A stretch of 64,000 nt of DNA. Origin: Sphingomonas sp. OK281 (GTDB taxonomy: Bacteria > Pseudomonadota > Alphaproteobacteria > Sphingomonadales > Sphingomonadaceae). The stretch covers positions 186,001 to 250,000 of the forward strand of contig NZ_FOVZ01000001.1 in the NCBI RefSeq assembly GCF_900115295.1, in the 5' to 3' direction. Shown one piece after another: positions 54,475 to 62,195 of the stretch. The notes under the pieces were generated by a model. The model was given only the letters and a program-made list of their open reading frames with translations. It ran no database searches and was not told the origin of the DNA. The position numbers were made by a program, and so were the translations under genes. Within the stretch, counting starts at the first letter, position 1, and each line of letters starts with the position of its first letter.

Positions 54475-56763
54475 TTAGCCGATTTCGGTCCGCAACTGCG
54501 CGATCAGCGGCAGGATGGCAGTGAGCCCTGGCTCCTCCTCGTCGAGGATCGCGAGGAACGCGGCGCGCTTGATCGCCGCCACCCGGCCAGGCTTCATCCG
54601 CACGGTCGACGGCAGCGTCGAGACGGTGATGTCGATCATCCGCTCCGACCCGTGCAGCCGCCCCCACAGATAGTCGTTCTCGCGGTAGGCGCGGCTGAAG
54701 AATGCGCCGAACGTCCCGAACTGGATCCCCTTCAACGTGGCCTCCGCCCCCCCGGAGCGGATCGAGGTCGCATCGTCGGGCGCGATCCGGTCGACCTTGA
54801 TAGGATCGAACTCGTCGAGCCCTTCGCCCTGCAACAGCGGCAGCGTCGCGGTGTCGAAATACGGGAAGCCGAGATAGGCCAGCAACAGCGTGCGCCGCGT
54901 CGGCTTGGCGAGCGCGGCGAACGCCTCCGCCAGCCGCTGGTCGGTTTCCGCATCGAGGCGCTCCAAGTCGAACGTCCGGCCGAGCGTCTCCAGCACCGCG
55001 GTGGCATCGCCGCGCATCGCCCGCACCGCATCGTGCAGCCCGGCATGCATCTCGGCGCGCAACCGATCGAGATACGGGGACAGCGATTCGTAGATCGCGT
55101 CGCGCATCGGCCCCAGCTCGGGCTCGTCGGCGGCGGTCTCAACCTCCGACAAACGCCGCGCCATCAGCCGCAGCCGGCGGATGCGAAAGCCGATGTCGAA
55201 GGTCCGCAGGAACGCGATCGACGCGGCACTGGCCCCACCCGCATGGCCCGACCCGAGCAGGTCCGCGCCTGAGGCGGCGACATGTGCGATGATCGCCGCC
55301 CGGATCTGCGCCAGCCGCCGGGGCCGGTGGTGCTCCCCGGCATCGAACAACAGCAACGCCAGCGTCTCGATCACCGCGCTGCGCTTGAGATGGCCGTACG
55401 CGACGAAGCCATAGCCCGAGCTTGCCGCCGCCGCCTTCTGCGCACGTCGCCGCCACGCGATCAGCCGCGGCGCGGTCGGCCGGTCGAGGAACAATGTGTG
55501 GCCGAACAACGATTCGACGTCGGCCTCCACCTCGGGACGGATCGCGGTGAGAATACCGCGCATCCGGTCGATTCGCGCGGAGCGCTCGGCGATCGCTTCC
55601 AGATTGTCGCGGATCGGTTGCTGGCGGGGAATATCGCTGATCGCGCCGATGATCGTCTGAAAGAATCCAGGCGTGCCGCCACCGCGATTGAGCCGCAGCT
55701 TGATGTCGGGCGAGGGGTCTATGTAGATGAACCGCCGATCGATCTGGCGGCGCGCAGGCCGCTCCTTGAGCGCATCGAGCGCAGGCCGGAACGGCGCATT
55801 GGCGAGCACCGAGCCATCGATCAGCACTGCGCTTTCCGCAGCATTGGCTGCTGTATGACGAGGGAGGACTCGTGCGAGGAATGCGGGACGCTCCGGCCAG
55901 ACGATCGCGCGATCCTTCAGCACGCCGTCCAGCTCGGCGACCGTGAACGGCGGGAAGGCCCCCGGAAAGCTCGACGTCGCACGCGCTGCGAACGCTAGTT
56001 CGGCAGGCGGCGCTAGCGTATCGCACGCACCGCCATTATCGGTGAAGTCGACCACCAGGCGATGCTCGGTCTCGACCACCTCCGCCGGCGAATTGAGCTG
56101 CAACCGCTCGGGATGCCCGGAAAAGTCGGTGACCGTTACGAAAAGGTCGAGCGGCTGGCCCGGCGGCAACAGGCGTGGCCCGCGTTCGCTCGCCGCCATC
56201 GCATCGAACGCATCGAGCAACAGGTTGGTGAAGGTCTTGCCTCCGAACGGCGGCTCGAACCAGCGCGAGCGGATGAAATGCGACAGCTTGGTTCGCACCT
56301 CTTCACGCGTGGGATCGTCGAGTGCGTCGACCTTGTCGGTACTGCGCCCCGCCGCCATCCACGCGAGCGGCATCGCCCACGCCTTCGAGAACCGCGACTT
56401 CGGCGCGGCCTCGGTATCGATCAGCGCTTCGACATCCGCCGACGTCATCCAGAGGTCGGTCAGCGGGTCGAGGCTCTGGCCGGTCGCGATCGCCTGCGCG
56501 AGGAAGATGCCGTTGATCCCGCCTGCGCTGGCGCCCGCGATGATGTCGGCGAGGACGCGGACCCGGATCGCACCATGCGCCTCGATCTCCTGAAGCAGCG
56601 CGTGATACACGCCCTCGCTGCCGTCCTTCGGCGTGTCACCGTCGTGGAACGCACGGCTGGCGCAGACGAGGCGCCAGATCTCCTTGGTGATGCCGTGCAT
56701 GTAGACCGCAAGGCTGATCCCGCCATAGCAGACGAGCGCCAGTCGCAGTTCCTTCTCGCGCAT
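54475..56763 (-). CDS. Patatin-like phospholipase-domain protein (DUF3376 type)
   Basis: A 762-residue protein. The patatin nucleophile S79 is in GASAGG (residues 77-82), preceded by the oxyanion loop YGGISLAVYMHG near residue 13; the Asp of the dyad is in IDGSVLANAPF (about 320). The C-terminal half is helical and unassigned. It should be a cytosolic or membrane-associated acyl hydrolase; no signal peptide. The EEP-fold gene 35 bases upstream is on the same strand, so the two probably form one transcript. Confidence 0.9.
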   Translation of the reverse strand: MREKELRLALVCYGGISLAVYMHGITKEIWRLVCASRAFHDGDTPKDGSEGVYHALLQEIEAHGAIRVRVLADIIAGASAGGINGIFLAQAIATGQSLDPLTDLWMTSADVEALIDTEAAPKSRFSKAWAMPLAWMAAGRSTDKVDALDDPTREEVRTKLSHFIRSRWFEPPFGGKTFTNLLLDAFDAMAASERGPRLLPPGQPLDLFVTVTDFSGHPERLQLNSPAEVVETEHRLVVDFTDNGGACDTLAPPAELAFAARATSSFPGAFPPFTVAELDGVLKDRAIVWPERPAFLARVLPRHTAANAAESAVLIDGSVLANAPFRPALDALKERPARRQIDRRFIYIDPSPDIKLRLNRGGGTPGFFQTIIGAISDIPRQQPIRDNLEAIAERSARIDRMRGILTAIRPEVEADVESLFGHTLFLDRPTAPRLIAWRRRAQKAAAASSGYGFVAYGHLKRSAVIETLALLLFDAGEHHRPRRLAQIRAAIIAHVAASGADLLGSGHAGGASAASIAFLRTFDIGFRIRRLRLMARRLSEVETAADEPELGPMRDAIYESLSPYLDRLRAEMHAGLHDAVRAMRGDATAVLETLGRTFDLERLDAETDQRLAEAFAALAKPTRRTLLLAYLGFPYFDTATLPLLQGEGLDEFDPIKVDRIAPDDATSIRSGGAEATLKGIQFGTFGAFFSRAYRENDYLWGRLHGSERMIDITVSTLPSTVRMKPGRVAAIKRAAFLAILDEEEPGLTAILPLIAQLRTEIG

Positions 56764-56798
56764 TCTACATCCTCATGCCGACGGTATCGTTCGGGGTT

Positions 56799-57536
56799 TT
56801 ATCCGGTGGCCCCGGTTCTGGCCCCGGTCCGGTTCGTCGGTGTCCTAGTCTCCAGAATAGCCCAGATCGGCAAGTGATCCGAGGCTTTCCGCGCCGCCGG
56901 GCTCGCATGCACGCCGCAGTCGACAACGTTCAAGTCCGACGACACCATGATCCGGTCGAGCCGAGCGACAGCGCGCCGCGAATGGAAACTCGCCCCCGTC
57001 TCGGCAAAAGCATAGTCGCGGCCGAAATCGCGCAGGCACCCGGCGCCCGCGCTCCATTCGTTGAGGTCGCCCATCATCACCGTAGGATGCGCCTGTGCGC
57101 AGGTATCGACATGGTTCATGATCGCAGCGGCCTGCTTGCGCCGCCACAGGCCGGACAGATCGAGATGCATGCCGAGCACGCGGATCGTGCCCCCGGCCAA
57201 TCGCACGTCCGCCATGACCGCGCCGCGGGGTTCGAGGGAGGGGAGGTGGACCGCCTCGCAGTCGATGACGGTCGCGGATTTGCGGACCAGGATAACGTTG
57301 CCGTGCCAGCCCATGCTGAGCGAGCGCAATCCGAAATCGACCGGCATCCAGTCGCTATGCTCTTCCAGCAAGTGATGCGGCAAAACGCACGCCTTGGCCC
57401 CGAACCGGCGATCCGCTTCCTGGAGTGCGATCACGTCCGCATCGATCTCGCGCAGAACCTCGACCACGCGTTCGGGATTGCGCCGACGGTCGAGCCCGAT
57501 GCCCTTGTGGATATTGTAGCTGGCGACCTTGATCAT
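56799..57536 (-). CDS. Endonuclease/exonuclease/phosphatase-family hydrolase
   Basis: A 245-residue EEP-fold enzyme. Catalytic-site residues are visible as N in SYNIHKG, E in ALQEAD, the Asp/Asn pair in MGDLNEW, and H in SDHLPIWA. It has no signal peptide. EEP enzymes include phosphodiesterases, DNA nucleases and sphingomyelinase-like proteins; which one this is remains open. It is read upstream of the patatin-like gene (35 bases). Confidence 0.9.
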   Translation of the reverse strand: MIKVASYNIHKGIGLDRRRNPERVVEVLREIDADVIALQEADRRFGAKACVLPHHLLEEHSDWMPVDFGLRSLSMGWHGNVILVRKSATVIDCEAVHLPSLEPRGAVMADVRLAGGTIRVLGMHLDLSGLWRRKQAAAIMNHVDTCAQAHPTVMMGDLNEWSAGAGCLRDFGRDYAFAETGASFHSRRAVARLDRIMVSSDLNVVDCGVHASPAARKASDHLPIWAILETRTPTNRTGARTGATG

Positions 57537-57697
57537 GCGTGCGGCCTATAACGCGACGGGCACGATCCGGGTTGCACCATGACGCCCGCGACCGGGAAAA
57601 GAGGGTCTGCCGCTAAATATTTCAGTCGTGAACAATTCGACTGCGGAGATACGTCACCGGCAGCGTCATCGCAGCATACGGCCAAGGACGATGTGCA

Positions 57698-58759
57698 ATG
57701 ACGAGATACATGGCGAAATACGCAACGGCGGCGGCACTGATCGGCGCGATGATCGCCGGCGTTCCCGCAGTCGCGAGCACACCGACGCGCGAGGTATCGC
57801 TGATGACCTACAACGTGCACGGCTTGCCCTGGCCGATCACCGACGATCGATCGGTGGATCTTCGCGCGATTGGTACCCGGTTGCACGCGATGCGGACGCT
57901 TGGCGAGCAGCCGGGCATCGTCGTTCTCCAGGAAGCGTTCGTGGACGATGCCAAGGCGATCGGACGGACCGCGGGCTATCGCTATGCGGTGTATGGCCCC
58001 GGCGAGGACTCGTCCGCGGCGATCCCCCGCGGCGACGATAGCTTCGTCGAGGACGGCAGCCGGCTGGTCGGCGAACGGCTCGGCAAGCATGTCGACAGTG
58101 GCTTGGCGATCTTCTCGGACTATCCGATCCTGGGCGTGCGGCGCATGGCATACCCGGTCTGCGCGGGGTATGACTGCCTCGCGAACAAGGGCGCGGTGGC
58201 GGCATTGATCGCGGTCCCCGGCATCGCCACGCCGATCGTGGTGGTCGACACGCACCTCAATTCGAACGGCGCGTCGGGTGCCGGATCGCCGCGCGCGACC
58301 TATGCCTATGATCGGCAGCTCGATCTGCTGGCCGACTTCATCGGATCGCTCGGGGCGGGCAATCGCCCGATCCTGGTCGCCGGTGATTTCAACGTCGGCG
58401 CCGACCTGAAGCGACGGACGCATTTCGACCTGCGGATGCTCGGCGGCGAGGCGTCGTTGCAGACCGCGCTGGCTACGTGCCGGCTGGCGCGCTGCCCGGT
58501 CGCCGAACCGTCGAGCATGGCGATCTCGATCGGACGTGCGAAGGACTGGATGATGTATCGCCCGTCGCCGACGGTCGCCATCCGCCCGATCGCGCTGGCC
58601 GCGCCGTTCGGTCGCAACACCGACGGATCGATGCTGTCCGACCATGTCGGCGTATCGGTGCGGTACCGGATCGACGCGCTTGCTCCAACGAACGGATCGG
58701 CGGCGGCTGCGACGACCATCGCCAGCCGCCGGCATTCCACGCGACGCCAGAACGGGTAA
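57698..58759 (+). CDS. Secreted EEP-fold hydrolase (sphingomyelinase-like?)
   Basis: A 353-residue protein with a signal peptide (AAALIGAMIAGVPAVAST). Catalytic residues: N in MTYNVHGL, E in VLQEAF, D and N in AGDFNVG, H in LSDHVGVSV. It diverges from the cytosolic EEP gene across a 161-base gap. Disulfide-type cysteines (CAGYDC; CRLARC) fit an exported enzyme. Close relatives include bacterial neutral sphingomyelinases and DNase-I-like proteins. The C-terminal ~35 residues are low-complexity. Confidence 0.85.
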   Translation: MTRYMAKYATAAALIGAMIAGVPAVASTPTREVSLMTYNVHGLPWPITDDRSVDLRAIGTRLHAMRTLGEQPGIVVLQEAFVDDAKAIGRTAGYRYAVYGPGEDSSAAIPRGDDSFVEDGSRLVGERLGKHVDSGLAIFSDYPILGVRRMAYPVCAGYDCLANKGAVAALIAVPGIATPIVVVDTHLNSNGASGAGSPRATYAYDRQLDLLADFIGSLGAGNRPILVAGDFNVGADLKRRTHFDLRMLGGEASLQTALATCRLARCPVAEPSSMAISIGRAKDWMMYRPSPTVAIRPIALAAPFGRNTDGSMLSDHVGVSVRYRIDALAPTNGSAAAATTIASRRHSTRRQNG

Positions 58760-58768
58760 GCCGCCGCG

Positions 58769-60259
58769 CTAGGCGTAGCGGCGCAGGAAGTCGGCGTGCT
58801 TGGGAAGGCCGCCGACCTTCGCCGCGATCCCGCGTTTCAGATCGGTCAGCGCGGTCTGCAACTGTGCGGCCGGCATCGTGGAGGGGAGGCGGTGATGCGC
58901 GTTCGGCAAAATGCCTTGCCCCAGCATAACCTCTACCCAGGAATCGGTGCGGAACAGCTCGTCCTGATCCTGGTAGGCCATCGCCGATTCCCGGAACAGG
59001 GCGATCCGGGTGGCGAGGCTGTCGGGGATGTCGAGCGTCCGGCGGGATTGCCAGAACGGCGTTTCGTCGCGGTGCGTCAGGTGGTAATGCAGGATGATGA
59101 AGTCGCGAACCTGTTCCCATTCGCGACGCGAGCGGGCGTTGAACCGTTCCGCCAGCGCGGCGCTGTCGTCGCCGAACGGGAAATGCTGGATCAGCCACGT
59201 CACCGCGACCATGACGAGGTGGATGCTGGTGGATTCGAGCGGCTCGACGAACCCGCTCGCCAGTCCGAGCGAGAGGCAGTTGCCGTTCCAGACCTGTCGC
59301 CGCATGCCGGTGGTGAAGCGCAGCAGGCGTGGCTCGAACAGCGGCTCGCCATCGATACCCGCCAGCAACCGCGCCCGCGCCTCGTCATCGGACAGGTGCG
59401 CGCTGGAATAGACCAGCCCGTTGCCGACGCGGTGCTGAAGCGGGATCTTCCACCGCCAGCCTTCGCCGTGCGCGACCGCGCGCGTGAACGGCACGGGAGC
59501 CTCGGTCGCGGTCGACTGTACCGCGAAGGCGCGATCGGTCGGCAGCCAGTGCGACCAGTCGTCGAACCCGGTCTTCAACGTCTGTTCGATCAGCAGCGCG
59601 CGAAAGCCGGTGCAGTCGATGAACAGGTCGCCTTCGATCCGTTCGCCGGATTCGAGCACCAGCGCGGTGATCCGGCCATCGTCGGCGGCCTGCTGGACCT
59701 GGGTGATGCGGCCTTCGACGCGGCGCACGCCCGCGGGCTCGGCGATCGATCGCAGGAAGCGCGCATAGGCGGTCGCGTCGAGATGATAGGCGTAGGCCAA
59801 CGTCTCGTCTCGATCGAGCGCGAAGCGGTGCTGTGCCGCCGCCTGTAGCTCCAGCGAATAGTCGCCATAGTCGCCGGCGAACCCGTGGCGCCGGGCTTCC
59901 ATCCAGAAATGCTGGAAATCGGCGACGAAGGTCGAGCGTCCGACCGATCCGAACGCGTGGAAATAGCGGGCATCGGTGCGGTCCCACCCTTCGAACGCGA
60001 TGCCGAGCTTGAAGGTCGCGTTGGTCGCGCGGATGAACGCGTCTTCGTCGACGCCGATGAAATGGTGGAAGGTGCGGATCGTCGGGATGGTCGATTCGCC
60101 GACGCCGACGGTGCCGATATCGTCGGATTCGACCAGCGTGACGTCGATCAGGCCGGCGAGCTGGCGGATCAACGCGGTCGCGGCGACCCAGCCTGCGGTG
60201 CCGCCGCCGGCGATGACGACGCGCTTGCGAGGGGGAGGCGTTTGCGGGGCAGGGGTCAT
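58769..60259 (-). CDS. Flavin-dependent tryptophan halogenase-like protein
   Basis: A 496-residue flavoprotein of the tryptophan-halogenase superfamily. The FAD motif G18-G-G-T-A-G-W24 and the GVGESTIPT segment are intact, the catalytic lysine corresponds to K84 in FKLGIAF, and the W-x-W-x-I-P motif is W268, W270, I272, P273. These residues are required in true halogenases, so it may be active. Sphingomonads and caulobacters carry many such proteins next to TonB receptors; their substrates are mostly unknown. Its ATG overlaps the cupin gene stop (ATGA). Confidence 0.92.
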   Translation of the reverse strand: MTPAPQTPPPRKRVVIAGGGTAGWVAATALIRQLAGLIDVTLVESDDIGTVGVGESTIPTIRTFHHFIGVDEDAFIRATNATFKLGIAFEGWDRTDARYFHAFGSVGRSTFVADFQHFWMEARRHGFAGDYGDYSLELQAAAQHRFALDRDETLAYAYHLDATAYARFLRSIAEPAGVRRVEGRITQVQQAADDGRITALVLESGERIEGDLFIDCTGFRALLIEQTLKTGFDDWSHWLPTDRAFAVQSTATEAPVPFTRAVAHGEGWRWKIPLQHRVGNGLVYSSAHLSDDEARARLLAGIDGEPLFEPRLLRFTTGMRRQVWNGNCLSLGLASGFVEPLESTSIHLVMVAVTWLIQHFPFGDDSAALAERFNARSRREWEQVRDFIILHYHLTHRDETPFWQSRRTLDIPDSLATRIALFRESAMAYQDQDELFRTDSWVEVMLGQGILPNAHHRLPSTMPAAQLQTALTDLKRGIAAKVGGLPKHADFLRRYA

Positions 60260-61305
60260 CGGTTGATCCTGTTGGCGATCAAGGCGCGCAGGCGCCGGGC
60301 CATCACCGCGTCGAGCGGGGCGAGCGGGCCTTGCGCTGCTTTGGGAAGGTGCGCGCGGGCCTGGTCGGCGGGCGCGAACAGGTAATGGTCGAACAGCGAT
60401 CGCCACGCCTGTTTCTCGTGATCGGGACGGTCGCGCAGGCTCAGCATGCCGTGCAGCAACGTCGTCATCGGCGTGTCGAGATAGTCGGGCGCGGCGTTCC
60501 ACCAATAGTTCACGAGGATGTTGAACGCCGACAGCGCCTCGACATGGTGCCACCACAAAGCGGGGTAGACGAGCACGTCGCCCGGTTCGAGATCGGCCAC
60601 CATCGCGCAGGCCAGCGCGGCGGCGAACCTGGGATAGCGATCGAGGTCGGGCGCGGCGAGGTCGACCATGCTGACGACCTGTCCCGCGGGGGTCGGGTCG
60701 ATCGGGCCGGGGTAGAGATTGCCGACCTGGTCGGGCGGGAACAGCGTGAAGCGGCGGCGCCCGGCAACGCAGACCGCCATGTTGTCCGACATGTCCCAAT
60801 GCGTCGCGGCGGTCGTGCGGTTGCCGATCCAGATGCTCGCGGTGGGGGGATGGCGGTCGAAGCTGCCGTCCGACGGGACGATGTCGTTGGCGGCGCGAAG
60901 TTCGGGGAAATAGGTGCCGAGATCGGTCGAGCCGAGGTAGATCGACGGGGCGGCGGGGTCGCCTTGCGTGGCGAGGATGCGATCGAGGAAGCTGCCCAGC
61001 GGCGCGCGTTCGGTGGTGAAGTTCATGCCCGTCGCGTCGGGCGTGTAGTGGAACCGGCCACGGATCGCGGGGTCGCCGACATAGCCGACGACCGGATGCC
61101 CGGCATCGGCGGCGCGCAGCATCGCGGCGGCGGCCTCGGGCGAGTCGAGACCGGCGCGGACCAGCGGCCAGTCCCGGGCGGCGCCCTTCAGGATGACGGG
61201 CTGGCCCTGCGCGATCAGCTCGGCGAGGGCGATCGCATCAACCGCGGCGTTGGCGATGGTGCGAACGGCGTGCGCGGCGGGCCGCGGTGGGTCAGCGTCG
61301 GCCAT
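60256..61305 (-). CDS. JmjC/cupin_8-like oxygenase-domain protein
   Basis: A 349-residue cupin_8 protein. Likely iron ligands are H169 and D171 in AATHWDMSDN and H253 or H254 in LWWHHVEAL, the facial triad of Fe(II)/2-oxoglutarate oxygenases. These hydroxylate amino-acid side chains or small molecules. It lies between SapC and the halogenase, overlapping the former by 14 bases and the latter by four. Its position suggests it acts on the same substrate or on a peptide imported by the receptor. Confidence 0.9.
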   Translation of the reverse strand: MADADPPRPAAHAVRTIANAAVDAIALAELIAQGQPVILKGAARDWPLVRAGLDSPEAAAAMLRAADAGHPVVGYVGDPAIRGRFHYTPDATGMNFTTERAPLGSFLDRILATQGDPAAPSIYLGSTDLGTYFPELRAANDIVPSDGSFDRHPPTASIWIGNRTTAATHWDMSDNMAVCVAGRRRFTLFPPDQVGNLYPGPIDPTPAGQVVSMVDLAAPDLDRYPRFAAALACAMVADLEPGDVLVYPALWWHHVEALSAFNILVNYWWNAAPDYLDTPMTTLLHGMLSLRDRPDHEKQAWRSLFDHYLFAPADQARAHLPKAAQGPLAPLDAVMARRLRALIANRINR

Positions 61306-62035
61306 CGCGGGCCAGCTTGCGATCGATCAGCGCGGGAAGGTTGCCCAGCGAGGACATCAGCCAGACCGCACAGCGCAGGAAATCGCCGTCGTGCAGACGC
61401 GCGAGCGCGGCGCCGTCGAGCGCGGCGAACCGCTCTGCCGACAGCGTGATCGCATCGACGATACGGTGCCGGCGCTCGTCGCCATAGTCGAGTTCGAGCG
61501 TCACCTCCTCGAACAGCCCGGCCTCGGCGAACGCGGCGATCAGCGCCGGCATGATCTGCGTCCCGGCATAGATCGACCGGAGGATGCCGCCGACGCGGTC
61601 GAGATAGGGCGCGTTGCCGCCGTGATCGAGGAAGATGCGTTCGCTTTGATCGCGGTGCTCCGCTGCCGTGGCGACGCGGGGATCGGTCGGGTCGATGTGG
61701 ATCATCGGTTCGCCGGGCGCACCGTCCGCCGGCACGCCGATCGAGAAGGGCCCGCGTTGCAACAGCGCGGGAATCGAGCGGCCGGTCCAGTCGGCGCCGT
61801 CGAGGAACAGGTTCTCGCCGCGCTCGAGGCCGAGCAGCGCGCGTGCCTCCAGCTTGCCGTCGCCACCGCGTCGAAACACGATCGCATAGTCGCGCGACAA
61901 CGTTTCGAACTCGGTGGGGAACACGGTGATCTGGTCGACGGCGTCGCCCCATTCGGCACCATGCGCGACGACCACGCGGAGATCGTGATGGTCGACATTG
62001 TTGAGGAGTATGGGGCTCGACACTGTGGCGCTCAC
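61292..62035 (-). CDS. SapC-like protein
   Basis: A 247-residue SapC-family protein. It has HGAEWGDAVDQITVFPTEF, RDYAIVFRR, GRSIPALLQRGPFSIGV and a C-terminal stretch LYDGDFL-like (LHDGDFL). The family is named from a Campylobacter S-layer-related gene, but in alphaproteobacteria it accompanies TonB receptors and tryptophan-halogenase-like genes and its function is unknown. There is no signal peptide. It overlaps the cupin gene by 14 bases. Confidence 0.9.
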   Translation of the reverse strand: MSATVSSPILLNNVDHHDLRVVVAHGAEWGDAVDQITVFPTEFETLSRDYAIVFRRGGDGKLEARALLGLERGENLFLDGADWTGRSIPALLQRGPFSIGVPADGAPGEPMIHIDPTDPRVATAAEHRDQSERIFLDHGGNAPYLDRVGGILRSIYAGTQIMPALIAAFAEAGLFEEVTLELDYGDERRHRIVDAITLSAERFAALDGAALARLHDGDFLRCAVWLMSSLGNLPALIDRKLARDGRR

Positions 62036-62158
62036 AAATACTGGCCGGACATGGTTGCTCGTGTTTGGAGGACATCGGCCCGGTCTGCACCGGGACCGTC
62101 ACCGTGATACGGATAGTCGAACGGGATCGCCAGTCCTGCGCCGCGTCGACTGGCGTGG

Positions 62159-62187
62159 CGTCGCCCCGGACCCGGCCCGGGGCGACG
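62159..62187 (-). promoter_or_regulatory. Hairpin between the TonB receptor and sapC
   Basis: GTCGCCCCGG/CCGGGGCGAC stem with a six-base loop lies nine bases past the receptor stop and about 120 bases before the sapC start. It has no T-run; it may adjust receptor versus enzyme expression, as in many TonB operons. Confidence 0.45.
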
Positions 62188-62195
62188 CATCCGGA

